DNA of 17,657 nt, taken from assembly GCA_019415985.1 (NCBI GenBank), contig DXYE01000054.1, forward strand, positions 1 through 17,657. The letters run 5' to 3'. How positions within the stretch are numbered: the first letter of the stretch is position 1; each line of letters starts with the position of its first letter. The position numbers were made by a program, and so were the translations under genes. Shown here in pieces: positions 9,462 through 17,622 of the stretch. Origin of the DNA: Clostridiales bacterium (GTDB taxonomy: Bacteria > Bacillota > Clostridia > Oscillospirales > CAG-272). Below the pieces are notes generated by a model. The model did not search any database. It worked only from the letters and a program-made list of their open reading frames with translations, and was not told the DNA's origin.

Positions 9462-10769
9462 ATGACAGAAAAAAGTTTAAATGCAATAGAATATGTCCCA
9501 GAAGAACCGACCAAAGCGGTTCTGGTGTCGATATGTACACGGGATATGGACGAGGAACTCTGCCGTGTGTCTCTGAAAGAACTCGCGCGGCTTCTCGATA
9601 CGGCAGGCGGCTGCGTTTTTGCCGAAATGACACAGATCAAAAGCTCTCCGGATCCCCGCACCTGCATTGGAAGCGGTAAGGTAAATGAGCTTGCAGATCT
9701 GTGTAAAAACAATGCGGTCGAATTGGTTGTCTTCGACTGTGAGCTTTCACCCTCTCAAATTCGAAATTTGGAAGACGATATGGGCGGCGATGTTCGGGTA
9801 ATCGACAGAAGCATGCTCATATTGGATATTTTCGCACGCCATGCCAAAAGCAGAGAGGGCAAGCTTCAGGTGCAACTTGCCCAACTAAAATATACCGTTC
9901 CCCGTCTTACCGGCAAAGGAGCAGAACTGTCGCGGCTGGGTGGAGGTATCGGTACGCGGGGTCCCGGTGAATCCAAGCTGGAGCGGGACAAACGCCATAT
10001 CAAGCGGCAGATTGATGCGCTGGAAGCAGAAATACGCGAGCTTGAACAGACGCGGCTCATAAAAAGAAAACAGCGTGAAAAATCAGGAATTCCCAAGCTG
10101 GCTATAGCCGGTTATACCAACGCAGGCAAATCCACCCTCCTGAACCGTCTGACGGACGCAGGTATTTTAGCCGAAGATAAACTCTTTGCAACGCTTGACC
10201 CAACCACCAGAAAATTTACGCTTCCGGACGGCATGGAAATACTGCTGACAGACACCGTCGGCTTTATTCGCAATCTCCCGCATCATTTAATCAGCGCTTT
10301 CCGCTCGACGTTGGACGAGATCGCCTACGCCGACTTTCTTCTGATCCTTATGGATGCCTCGGATCCGGAATTTTTGTCGCAGCTTGAGGTCACGGAAAAA
10401 CTCCTGGTCGAGCTGAAAGCCGACGGCAAGCCTACGCTTTATGTGATGAATAAAATAGACAAGTGTTCTCAGACGGACCTCCCTTGCCTGCCGCAACAGA
10501 AACGTGCGGTACAAATATCCGCGCAGACCGGTGATGGGATAGTCAGTTTGATTGATGCTCTTTCCTCCCTTGTTCGCGAGGGCAAACAGTCTTACACTTT
10601 CTTTTTTGATCATGCCCGCCAGAATCTGTTGCAAATTCTGTATAAAAACGCAGCAGTAAGTGAGGTGGAGTATACAGACGACGGTGTTTTCGCTTCTGCC
10701 GCAGTGGACGCTGCCGTTAAGGGGATGCTCGCTGATTATATCGTAGAACGGGAGGAGATTCATACATGA
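9462..10769 (+). CDS. hflX: Ribosome-associated GTPase HflX
   Basis: HflX binds the 50S subunit and, in studied bacteria, splits stalled or hibernating ribosomes under stress. The 435-residue product has the HflX N-terminal domain (DPRTCIGSGKVNEL at 64-77, then SPSQIRNLE), the glycine-rich linker SRLGGGIGTRGPGESKLE (157-174), a basic coiled segment (about 175-207) and the G domain. The G motifs are G1 GYTNAGKST (217-225), G2 around DPTT (246-249), G3 DTVG (264-267), G4 NKID (330-333) and G5 SAQTG (353-357). ATG 9462 was chosen because GGAG at 9452-9455 lies 6 bases upstream. In-frame ATGs at 9429 and 9450 lack suitable spacing. Its TGA overlaps the ATG of the next gene (ATGA), so the two are translationally coupled. 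Confidence 0.96.
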   Translation: MTEKSLNAIEYVPEEPTKAVLVSICTRDMDEELCRVSLKELARLLDTAGGCVFAEMTQIKSSPDPRTCIGSGKVNELADLCKNNAVELVVFDCELSPSQIRNLEDDMGGDVRVIDRSMLILDIFARHAKSREGKLQVQLAQLKYTVPRLTGKGAELSRLGGGIGTRGPGESKLERDKRHIKRQIDALEAEIRELEQTRLIKRKQREKSGIPKLAIAGYTNAGKSTLLNRLTDAGILAEDKLFATLDPTTRKFTLPDGMEILLTDTVGFIRNLPHHLISAFRSTLDEIAYADFLLILMDASDPEFLSQLEVTEKLLVELKADGKPTLYVMNKIDKCSQTDLPCLPQQKRAVQISAQTGDGIVSLIDALSSLVREGKQSYTFFFDHARQNLLQILYKNAAVSEVEYTDDGVFASAAVDAAVKGMLADYIVEREEIHT

Positions 10770-11431
10770 ACGCGCCTCTGCCGTCCCTGCCCCGACGCAT
10801 CACGCTGAAAACAGAGGCACAGGCCTCTTTTACCGAAAAAAAATCTGAGTTTATTGGTTTTGCCGCTCCTTGCAGTGAAGAATCCGAAGCATTGAAATAC
10901 ATCAGACGGATACGCAAAGAGCACAGTGCAGCGCGACATCACGTATATGCCTATACCTTCACCGAAAATCACATTACTAGATATTCCGACGATGGAGAAC
11001 CGCAGGGGACCGGAGGCCTTCCTGTACTCGACGTGCTTAAGAAGCAGGAGATTACCGACGCCTGTATCGTCGTTGTACGGTATTTCGGCGGCATCCTGTT
11101 GGGGACGGGCGGTTTGACACGGGCTTATGCACATGCAGCCGCTCTTGCTGTCTCTGCCTCGGGCATCGCAGTTTATGAGGATTTCAGAATCTACAAAATA
11201 CTATGCGACTATGCCGCGTACCAAAAAATCGTATCGGTCATAAAAAACTTTCAGGCCGTTGTCGACCAGAGTGACTTCTCCGCAGACGTCACGCTGCAGA
11301 TTGCCGTTCCTTTCTTACAAAGCGATGCATTTGAGAAAGCCGTCATCGATTTAACAAATAGTCATGCTCTGCTGTCACCTGCCGGCAGGCGGTACGGGAT
11401 TCTGGAGTCTATGCAGTCCGCCGGCAAATGA
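10766..11431 (+). CDS. YigZ/IMPACT family protein (UPF0029 plus DUF1949)
   Basis: The 221 residues match the bacterial YigZ/YvyE relatives of eukaryotic IMPACT, a regulator of GCN2-type translation control. The bacterial function is not settled. The N-terminal IMPACT domain shows SEFIGFAAP, the conserved ARHHVYAYTF stretch, and YSDDGEPQGTGGLPVL followed by VVVRYFGGILLGTGGLTRAYAHA. The C-terminal part (about 145-205) fits the ferredoxin-like DUF1949 domain. ATG 10766 follows GGAGGAG (10751-10757) at 8 bases and overlaps the hflX stop by four bases. Pairing with hflX suggests a ribosome- or translation-related role, by inference only. No clear terminator follows. Confidence 0.92.
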   Translation: MNAPLPSLPRRITLKTEAQASFTEKKSEFIGFAAPCSEESEALKYIRRIRKEHSAARHHVYAYTFTENHITRYSDDGEPQGTGGLPVLDVLKKQEITDACIVVVRYFGGILLGTGGLTRAYAHAAALAVSASGIAVYEDFRIYKILCDYAAYQKIVSVIKNFQAVVDQSDFSADVTLQIAVPFLQSDAFEKAVIDLTNSHALLSPAGRRYGILESMQSAGK

Positions 11432-11551
11432 TCTTTGTCATACCCCGACGTAAGTATTTGTTGGAGATTTTTGCATTACATTTTTTGGTCAAAGTACCTT
11501 TGGGAATGTTTTTTTGCTTTGGTTTAAATTATTTGTCGAAAGAGAGAGGAA

Positions 11552-11579
11552 TTTTTCAATTTCATGCGTATCTTATAAT
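11552..11579 (+). promoter_or_regulatory. Weak candidate promoter for the dgt-dnaG-sigma operon
   Basis: A consensus TATAAT at 11574-11579 is preceded at 16 bases by TTTTTC (11552-11557), a poor -35. It sits in the only AT-rich non-coding stretch before dgt. The operon may have other promoters or be read from hflX. Confidence 0.3.
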
Positions 11580-11647
11580 AAATATTTCATATTGGCAGTT
11601 ACAGAACCCGGCAAAAGCTGAACGCATAGAACGTTTGGTTTTGTCCG

Positions 11648-11698
11648 ATCGGCGGACGGGCATCGGCTGATCGCCTCTCCGATACCTACCCCGCCGAT
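11648..11698 (+). promoter_or_regulatory. Nested hairpin in the dgt leader
   Basis: ATCGGCGG (11648-11655) pairs perfectly with CCGCCGAT (11691-11698). Inside it ATCGG (11662-11666) pairs with CCGAT (11679-11683). The structure ends 30 bases before the dgt ribosome binding site. Only TTT follows it directly, so it is a poor terminator. A leader structure affecting expression is possible. Confidence 0.35.
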
Positions 11699-11741
11699 TT
11701 AGCGGCAATCCTGTTTGATGAAGAAGCGAGGTGATCTCGGC

Positions 11742-12743
11742 GTGTCAGCCATACGAACCATGCTTGAAGAAAGGGAGCGTCAAACGTTGTCGCCGTATGC
11801 CGCTCTTTCCGCTGAAACGAAAGGACGGGAATTTCCAATGAATCCCTGCGATATGCGCACGGAATATCAAAGGGACCGAGACAGGATCATCCACTGCAAA
11901 GCTTTTCGGCGGCTCATGCATAAAACTCAAGTTTTTTTATCCCCAGAGGATGACCATTACCGCACCCGGCTTACCCATACGCTCGAGGTAATGCAGATTG
12001 CCCGCACCATCGCGCGATCTCTTCGTTTAAATGAAGATCTCTGCGAAGCGATTGCCTTGGGACATGATCTTGGACATACGCCGTTTGGCCATGCAGGCGA
12101 AGAAATTCTTCAAAGCTGTTATTCACCGGAGTTTACGCATTACAGGCAAAGCCTAAGGGTTGTCGAAAAGCTGGAGAACAATGGCAGAGGACTGAATCTC
12201 ACTTGGGAGGTCCGGGACGGTATTGTCAATCATACAGGACGTCATCAGGCTTCCACGCTGGAGGGCATCGTCGTCAAATTTGCTGACCGTATTGCCTACA
12301 TCAACCACGATATAGACGACGCTATACGGGCAGGCGTCCTATGCGGAGACGATATTCCGGGGGAGCTTTGTGAAATACTTGGCCGTACACACAGTGAACG
12401 GATCAATACTATGGTGACCTCCATCGTGTGGGCAAGTAGCGATAAAAACACCGTGCAAATGGACGACAGGGTGGGACGCGCCACCGATGCGCTGCGGGAT
12501 TTTATGTTTCAGAATGTCTATCTGAATCCGATTGCGAAAAAAGAGGACAGCAAGGCCAAACAGCTTTTAGCAGATTTATATGATTATTTTCTGCGTCATC
12601 CCGACCAACTCCCGGAGGAATATGCACGGGATAACGGCGATTCCACAGCCCGCCGTGTTTGCGACTACATATCCGGTATGACAGACCGGTATGCTATTAA
12701 TATGTATACAAAAATTCATATACCACAAAAATTCAGAGGTTAA
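11742..12743 (+). CDS. dgt: Deoxyguanosinetriphosphate triphosphohydrolase-like protein (HD domain)
   Basis: HD-domain dNTP triphosphohydrolases convert dNTPs to deoxynucleosides plus triphosphate and so shape the dNTP pool. The metal site reads LTHTLEV (H79), GHDLGHTPFGHAGE (H108-D109) and KFADRIAYINHDIDD (D182). The conserved RDRDRIIHCKAFRRLMHKTQVF block lies at about 45-65. The length of 333 residues is normal for the shorter dGTPase-like branch. I chose GTG 11742 because GAGGTGA (11728-11734) lies exactly 7 bases upstream. In-frame TTG 11715 or ATG 11718 would add 9 or 8 residues but lack such a site. It is the first gene of a dgt-dnaG-sigma cluster common in Clostridia. True dGTP specificity cannot be read from the sequence. 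Confidence 0.93.
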   Translation: MSAIRTMLEERERQTLSPYAALSAETKGREFPMNPCDMRTEYQRDRDRIIHCKAFRRLMHKTQVFLSPEDDHYRTRLTHTLEVMQIARTIARSLRLNEDLCEAIALGHDLGHTPFGHAGEEILQSCYSPEFTHYRQSLRVVEKLENNGRGLNLTWEVRDGIVNHTGRHQASTLEGIVVKFADRIAYINHDIDDAIRAGVLCGDDIPGELCEILGRTHSERINTMVTSIVWASSDKNTVQMDDRVGRATDALRDFMFQNVYLNPIAKKEDSKAKQLLADLYDYFLRHPDQLPEEYARDNGDSTARRVCDYISGMTDRYAINMYTKIHIPQKFRG

Positions 12744-12760
12744 TAGAGGAGAGATACGCT

Positions 12761-14554
12761 TTGCGGTTCCCGGACGGTTTTCTGGACGAATTGAAATTCC
12801 GATGCGATATTGAGACTGTCGTCTCTTCCTATCTTATGCTGAAACGCGCCGGCTCGAATTATATCGGGCTTTGTCCGTTTCACAGCGAACGAACTCCTTC
12901 CTTTACCGTGTTTCCGGCAACCAAAACGTTTTACTGTTTCGGGTGCGGAGCCGGTGGAGATGTCATCACCTTTGTCATGAAAACCGAAAATCTCGATTAT
13001 CTCTCCGCAGTAGAGGCGCTTGCAAAACGTGCCGGTATGCCGATGCCTGATCAGAGTACGGCAGATGGTGGCAAAGAAAGTCAGGTTAATAGGCTCCGTC
13101 TCATGGAACTGAACCGGGCAGCAGCCAAATTTTTTCATTCCTGTCTGTTTGGCGTTCAAGGAAAAGAAGCCATGAGCTATGTGACATCACGCGGACTGCA
13201 TCCACCCGTGCTGCGCCATTTCGGAATTGGTTACGCACCGGATGACTTCGGTGCGCTTACGCATCATCTGCTGTCAATGGGTTACTCGGCGGAGGAGATG
13301 ACGCTTGCCTGTCTCTGTGGTATGGGCAAAAAAAATCGAAAGCCTTATGATTACTTTCGAAACCGTATCATATTCCCCATCATCGACACGGCGGGAAACG
13401 TAATCGCCTTCGGCGGAAGAGTTATAGATGGGTCCATGCCAAAATACCTCAACTCCTCAGATACGCCTGTTTTCAAAAAGAGCCGGAATCTTTATGCGCT
13501 CAATTTTGCCAAACAGAGCTGTGCGCAGCGGCTGATCCTATGTGAGGGGTATATGGATGTGATTGCAATGCATGCGGCCGGGTTTGAAAATGCAGTCGCA
13601 ACCTTGGGGACAGCCATGACGCCGGAGCATGCCCGCATCATGTCCCGTTATACAAAGCAGGTTATCATCGCCTACGACAGCGACGCAGCCGGTCAGACAG
13701 CGGCTGCCAAGGCGATACATTTACTGGAAACCGTGGGAACCGATGTTCGGATTCTTCGCATGAACGGCGCAAAAGATCCTGATGAATACATAAAAAAGTT
13801 CGGTGCGGATAAATTCCGACTACTGCTTGAGGAAAGCGTTGGACAGTTTGATTTCCGCTTTGAAAATATTGTATCAAAATACGATTTGCGTGAAACCGGC
13901 GGTAAATTGAAGGCAGCGGAGGAAGTAACAGATCTGCTTGCCGGCATCGCCTCCGAAGTCGAGCGGGACGTGTATCTTGTCCGTGCAGCGGAAAAACTGA
14001 GCGTGTCCGCAGAGAGCCTGCGGCATGATGTCATTCGGTCGATGAAAAAAAAGAAAAAAAAGCAGAACCGGGAAATTTTACGCAATGTCATTCAAAAAAG
14101 CAACGGATATGGCGACCGCATCAATCCGGATTATGTCAAGCACAGGAAAGCTGCGGAAGCTGAGGAAGCAATCCTCGGAATTCTGCTGCTGTATCCGGAG
14201 TATATTAAGAACGTATCGGCGGATCAGGAGAATCCGATTCAATTGCATTCCGCTGATTTTATTACCTCCTTCAATCGAAAGGTGTACACGCAGATTGTCG
14301 ACACATATCTTCAAACCGGAGGTGTTGATCCGGCTTATCTTGGAGAAATATTTTCAGAGGACGAAATGGGCAGAATTACCGAGATGCAGGTCAGGCGTGC
14401 ACGGCTGACAAAAAACGACATGGATGTCCTCAAAGACTGTGTCAAAACGCTTCGTTCTGAAAAAACGGAGGCAAATTCTACCTCTGCAACACTGGAAGGC
14501 ATCCGGGATATTTTACAGAAAAAACGTACCTCCAAACCTCAGGATTCTCCATGA
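12761..14554 (+). CDS. dnaG: DNA primase
   Basis: DnaG makes RNA primers at the replication fork and docks on the replicative helicase. The 597 residues include the CHC2 zinc finger (C38-x2-H41, C59-x2-C62), the RNA polymerase domain with the TOPRIM acidic motif EGYMDV (E262) and YDSDAAG (D306, D308), and a C-terminal helicase-interacting region (about 440-590) with IxQKKRTSK at the end. It starts at TTG 12761, supported by AGAGGAG at 12745-12751, 17 bases after the dgt stop. An unusual feature is A8-G-A8-G at 14045-14062, encoding a lysine run (residues 429-434) that forms two overlapping A AAA AAG slippery heptamers in frame, just before the helicase-binding domain. The stop overlaps an in-frame upstream ATG of the sigma gene. 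Confidence 0.97.
   Translation: MRFPDGFLDELKFRCDIETVVSSYLMLKRAGSNYIGLCPFHSERTPSFTVFPATKTFYCFGCGAGGDVITFVMKTENLDYLSAVEALAKRAGMPMPDQSTADGGKESQVNRLRLMELNRAAAKFFHSCLFGVQGKEAMSYVTSRGLHPPVLRHFGIGYAPDDFGALTHHLLSMGYSAEEMTLACLCGMGKKNRKPYDYFRNRIIFPIIDTAGNVIAFGGRVIDGSMPKYLNSSDTPVFKKSRNLYALNFAKQSCAQRLILCEGYMDVIAMHAAGFENAVATLGTAMTPEHARIMSRYTKQVIIAYDSDAAGQTAAAKAIHLLETVGTDVRILRMNGAKDPDEYIKKFGADKFRLLLEESVGQFDFRFENIVSKYDLRETGGKLKAAEEVTDLLAGIASEVERDVYLVRAAEKLSVSAESLRHDVIRSMKKKKKKQNREILRNVIQKSNGYGDRINPDYVKHRKAAEAEEAILGILLLYPEYIKNVSADQENPIQLHSADFITSFNRKVYTQIVDTYLQTGGVDPAYLGEIFSEDEMGRITEMQVRRARLTKNDMDVLKDCVKTLRSEKTEANSTSATLEGIRDILQKKRTSKPQDSP
14045..14062 (+). promoter_or_regulatory. Candidate slippery site (tandem A AAA AAG) inside dnaG
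   Basis: Eight A, G, eight A, G are read as AAA AAA AAG AAA AAA AAG. A -1 slip at the second heptamer would continue for 33 codons and stop at TGA 14161-14163, giving a primase of about 467 residues without the C-terminal helicase-binding domain. No clear upstream Shine-Dalgarno-like enhancer is seen. Whether slippage occurs is unknown. Confidence 0.35.
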
Positions 14555-14628
14555 CCAAATCTTTTATGCATTGCATTTGGAATATAAATATCAAGGAAAT
14601 CAGCGGATATAACCGCAAGGAGTTCATA

Positions 14629-15819
14629 ATGAAGGCTAACGAAAAGGGAAAACAAAAGCATATCGAAACGCCGGATGTTCTGGCAAAAGTAAAGGAAAAT
14701 GTTGCCGAAAAAAAAGCCGGCGAAGCAAAGGAGAAAAGCGCCTTTGATATCCAGGAGCTCATAGACCGGGCAAAAGCAAAGGGCTCCATATCCAACAGCG
14801 AAATTATGGAGATTCTGGAGGATGTGGATTACGACATCGAACAGATCGAAAAGCTGTACGAGACGCTGGAGAATATGGGCATCGATGTCACAGGTTATCT
14901 GGACACCCCGGAATTTGATGAAATTGAAACCGAGGTGGAACGGTACGAAAGCGCCGAGGAAATGGAGAAGATGCTCATTCAGGAGGGGCTTGCTATCGAT
15001 GACCCTGTCAGAATGTATCTTAAAGAAATCGGTAAGGTTTCCCTGCTCGACGCGGACACAGAACTGAAATTGGCTGAAAAAATGTACAACGGCGATCAGG
15101 CAGCCAAGGATCAGCTGGTAGAATCCAACCTTCGTCTCGTCGTCAGTATAGCCAAACGCTATGTCGGTAAAGGCATGTTTTTCCTGGATTTGATTCAGGA
15201 AGGAAATCTTGGGCTAATGAAAGCGGTTGACAAATTCGATTACCGTAAGGGCTACAAATTTTCAACGTATGCCACCTGGTGGATACGTCAGGCCATTACG
15301 CGCGCCATAGCGGATCAGGCGCGGACTATACGAATCCCTGTCCACATGGTGGAAACCATACACAAGGTTTCCCGCGTTTCCAGACAGCTTCTTCAGGAGC
15401 TTGGCCATGAGGCTACCGCCGACGAAATTGCAGCCGAAATGGATATGAGTCCTGAAAAAGTTCGAGAGATTATGAAGATTGCACAGGACCCTGTTTCACT
15501 GGAAACTCCTATCGGGGAAGAGGAGGATAGTCATCTCGGAGATTTCATTCCGGACGACGACTCTCCCGCCCCCGCGGAAGCAGCTTCCTACATGCTCCTT
15601 CGTGAGCAGCTCTGTGAAGTTCTGAGTACGCTCATCCCCAGGGAAGAAGAGGTTCTCAAACTCCGCTTCGGCCTCAAGGATGGAAGAACCCGGACGCTTG
15701 AGGAGGTTGGACGCGTCTTCAATATTACGCGTGAAAGAATCCGGCAGATCGAAGCGAAGGCGCTCAGAAAGCTCAGACATCCCAGCCGGTCCAAAAGACT
15801 TCGCGATTATTTAGATTAA
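14629..15819 (+). CDS. rpoD: RNA polymerase primary sigma factor (SigA/RpoD)
   Basis: The housekeeping sigma factor directs RNA polymerase to -10/-35 promoters. The 396 residues show region 1.1 (about 38-90), region 1.2 (DPVRMYLKEIGKVSLL, 125-140), region 2 (NLRLVVSIAKRYVGKGMFF with FLDLIQEGNLGLMKAVDKFDY, and KFSTYATWWIRQAITRAI for -10 recognition and melting), region 3 (about 240-315), and region 4 with its helix-turn-helix (TLEEVGRVFNITRERIRQIEAKALRKLRHP, about 357-385). ATG 14629 is supported by AAGGAG (14617-14622) at 6 bases. An in-frame ATG at 14551 overlaps the dnaG stop and would add 26 residues, but those look unlike SigA. No terminator is visible before the next promoter. The gene is also named sigA. 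Confidence 0.98.
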   Translation: MKANEKGKQKHIETPDVLAKVKENVAEKKAGEAKEKSAFDIQELIDRAKAKGSISNSEIMEILEDVDYDIEQIEKLYETLENMGIDVTGYLDTPEFDEIETEVERYESAEEMEKMLIQEGLAIDDPVRMYLKEIGKVSLLDADTELKLAEKMYNGDQAAKDQLVESNLRLVVSIAKRYVGKGMFFLDLIQEGNLGLMKAVDKFDYRKGYKFSTYATWWIRQAITRAIADQARTIRIPVHMVETIHKVSRVSRQLLQELGHEATADEIAAEMDMSPEKVREIMKIAQDPVSLETPIGEEEDSHLGDFIPDDDSPAPAEAASYMLLREQLCEVLSTLIPREEEVLKLRFGLKDGRTRTLEEVGRVFNITRERIRQIEAKALRKLRHPSRSKRLRDYLD

Positions 15820-15845
15820 ATGACATATTGCACATAAATTTTGAC

Positions 15846-15874
15846 TTGACATACACTAAATTTTGGTGTAGAAT
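15846..15874 (+). promoter_or_regulatory. Strong promoter with palindromic operator for the lipoprotein gene
   Basis: A perfect TTGACA (15846-15851), a 17-base spacer and TAGAAT (15869-15874) form a near-consensus sigma-A promoter. The spacer and start of the -10 make a 19-bp palindrome (15852-15870): TACAC and GTGTA arms, AAA/TTT inside, with one mismatched pair around a central base. A repressor bound here would block RNA polymerase. The binding protein is unknown. Confidence 0.7.
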
Positions 15875-15924
15875 GATATAGAGATATGTTTACAGGTCGA
15901 TATATACGAGGGGGAGCCATTTGC

Positions 15925-17622
15925 ATGAAAAAATTTATCTGTACATTGCTGTGTATGGTTCTGGCTGTTTCTGTTTTTACAGGCTGCAGTCAGAATTCCG
16001 GCGGTTCAACCACCACTACCACAACCATTAGTCCCATGACACTTACGCTTACGGCCATTACTGATGATACCACCACACCGGAGGCGATTGCTCAGGTGCA
16101 GGAGTTCATGAACAACATTTCAAAATCAGAGTTTAAAACACAGGTCGAACTGCGTCTGATGACTGCGGATGAATATGTAAATTACATTGAAAGAACCTTT
16201 GCCGCTACAAATGCTCAGGCAGAGGATACTACCGCTTCGGCTGAAGATACGAGTGCAGACACCGTTGCTGATACCGGCAACGGTGTAGAGACCGAGCCTT
16301 TAGATAATGAAGGCGCAGATGATTCCGCCGAGGTGGTAACCGTCGAACTGGTTACCGACGAATATGGCCGTCTGGTTGAAAAATACCCCGACGCCGAACA
16401 AAACCAGTTGGATATTATTTTCATGACTGGCAGAGACATGCTTAAGGATTTCCAATCCAAGGGTTATCTCGCTGCTTTGGACGAGGAACTGAGCGGCGAT
16501 GCGAAAATGATTAACAAATATGTATACCCTACTTTTATTGAAGCTGGTAAAATCAGTGGAACGCAATATGCCATTTTAAACAACAGAAATTTAGGTAATT
16601 ATAAATTCCTTTTAATTGATAAGGAGTTGGCTGATAAGTATCAGTTCGATACCACCTCCGTCAAAACGTTGAAGGATTGTGAGGCTTTCCTGGACCAGGT
16701 AAAAGAAGGGGAATCGAACGTCATTCCGATGAATAAAGAGATTGATGTAGCGAATGTTCAATATGTATTGGGTAATGAATCTCTTTTGGGCTGCATTTTA
16801 GGAACCTCTGAATCTACAATCCCTTCTCTTATGTACGGTCAGCCTGCGTATGTTGAACACAAGGTATTACTCGAAAAAATGGTCAAGGGCGGATACTTTG
16901 CCGATGATCCTGAAAAAGAAGGCCAAAGATATGCCATTGAATATGTAGAAAGCTACGAGCGTGCTCCTGAAGATAACAACTGGACAGATGATCACTATGT
17001 AGTTGTCTACGAAGAACCGATAGCATCATATGAGAAATTGTATTCCGGCATGTTTGGCGTTAGTTCTACCACAAAAAGTGTGAAACGATCCATGGAAATC
17101 ATTCGTCTTCTTATGACAAACGCAGAATACTGCAATGCATATCAATACGGAATATCCGATACACATTACTCTTTGAATGATAACGGAACCATTGAAATTC
17201 TGAGCGATGATTATTCTATGGATTTGTATCATACTGGGAATGTGTTTCTGACCTATCCTACCGAAGACATGCCGGCAGATATATGGGAAATTTATAAAGA
17301 ACAGAATCAGAATACCGTCGTCGGTCCATATCTGCTGTTCCCATATGATGATCAATCCTACGGTGAACAGTCCTTGAGTCTTGTGAATCGGTTTATAACG
17401 CTTTCGAATCAGTATATGGACCAATACCAGCAAACTGTTATGCAGTCTGATGCTCTGAATGCGGCCGATTATATTGCAGAAGCATATGCAAGATTAATAG
17501 ATACACAGCTTATAATAGATAACTTGAGTGTTTTGGACGTAAATCTCAGCGGAGATCCCAAAACGCCGGGCATCGTCAAGCTGTATATGGATTATTTAAC
17601 AGCATCATTAGAAAATTCCTGA
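15925..17622 (+). CDS. Extracellular solute-binding-type lipoprotein
   Basis: The 565-residue product begins with a lipoprotein signal peptide: basic MKK, a hydrophobic core and a lipobox FTGC with acylated C21. A Ser/Thr-rich tether (25-36) follows. An acidic low-complexity insertion (about 95-140, rich in Asp, Glu, Ala and Thr) interrupts the N-terminal lobe. The pattern of LTLTAITDD near the start, then QLDIIFMTGRDMLKDFQSKGYLAALDEEL (162-190), resembles family 1 ABC transporter binding proteins, where the ligand cleft lies between two lobes. The ligand cannot be predicted, and I see no permease genes before the window ends. ATG 15925 follows GGGGGAG (15910-15916) at 8 bases. ATG 15886 would put 13 residues before the signal peptide and is unlikely. 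The gene is more AT-rich than those upstream. It is likely controlled by the palindromic promoter. Confidence 0.8.
   Translation: MKKFICTLLCMVLAVSVFTGCSQNSGGSTTTTTTISPMTLTLTAITDDTTTPEAIAQVQEFMNNISKSEFKTQVELRLMTADEYVNYIERTFAATNAQAEDTTASAEDTSADTVADTGNGVETEPLDNEGADDSAEVVTVELVTDEYGRLVEKYPDAEQNQLDIIFMTGRDMLKDFQSKGYLAALDEELSGDAKMINKYVYPTFIEAGKISGTQYAILNNRNLGNYKFLLIDKELADKYQFDTTSVKTLKDCEAFLDQVKEGESNVIPMNKEIDVANVQYVLGNESLLGCILGTSESTIPSLMYGQPAYVEHKVLLEKMVKGGYFADDPEKEGQRYAIEYVESYERAPEDNNWTDDHYVVVYEEPIASYEKLYSGMFGVSSTTKSVKRSMEIIRLLMTNAEYCNAYQYGISDTHYSLNDNGTIEILSDDYSMDLYHTGNVFLTYPTEDMPADIWEIYKEQNQNTVVGPYLLFPYDDQSYGEQSLSLVNRFITLSNQYMDQYQQTVMQSDALNAADYIAEAYARLIDTQLIIDNLSVLDVNLSGDPKTPGIVKLYMDYLTASLENS

Larger units (their letters stand above)
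11432..11741 (+). other. Leader region upstream of dgt
   Basis: About 310 bases separate the YigZ-family gene from the chosen dgt start. The first half is AT-rich and contains TATAAT at 11574-11579 with only a poor -35 (TTTTTC, 16-base spacing). The second half is GC-rich and carries a nested hairpin at 11648-11698. An open frame at 11428-11670 overlaps the preceding stop but has no ribosome binding site nearby and no recognisable product, so I do not call it a gene. Confidence 0.5.

Noticed and set aside
11428..11670. 80-codon frame overlapping the YigZ-family stop as ATGA
   Set aside because: Apparent coupling, but no Shine-Dalgarno site within reach; the AT-rich composition suits a promoter region and the product is unrecognised.
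14085..14408. Open frame in the +1 phase within dnaG
   Set aside because: It overlaps the well-supported helicase-binding region of primase and shows no independent features.
15852..15870. NrdR-box reading of the lipoprotein operator
   Set aside because: The ACAC...GTGT arms resemble it, but the spacing is 17 rather than 16 and the core lacks the expected alternating AT; the target is not a ribonucleotide reductase.
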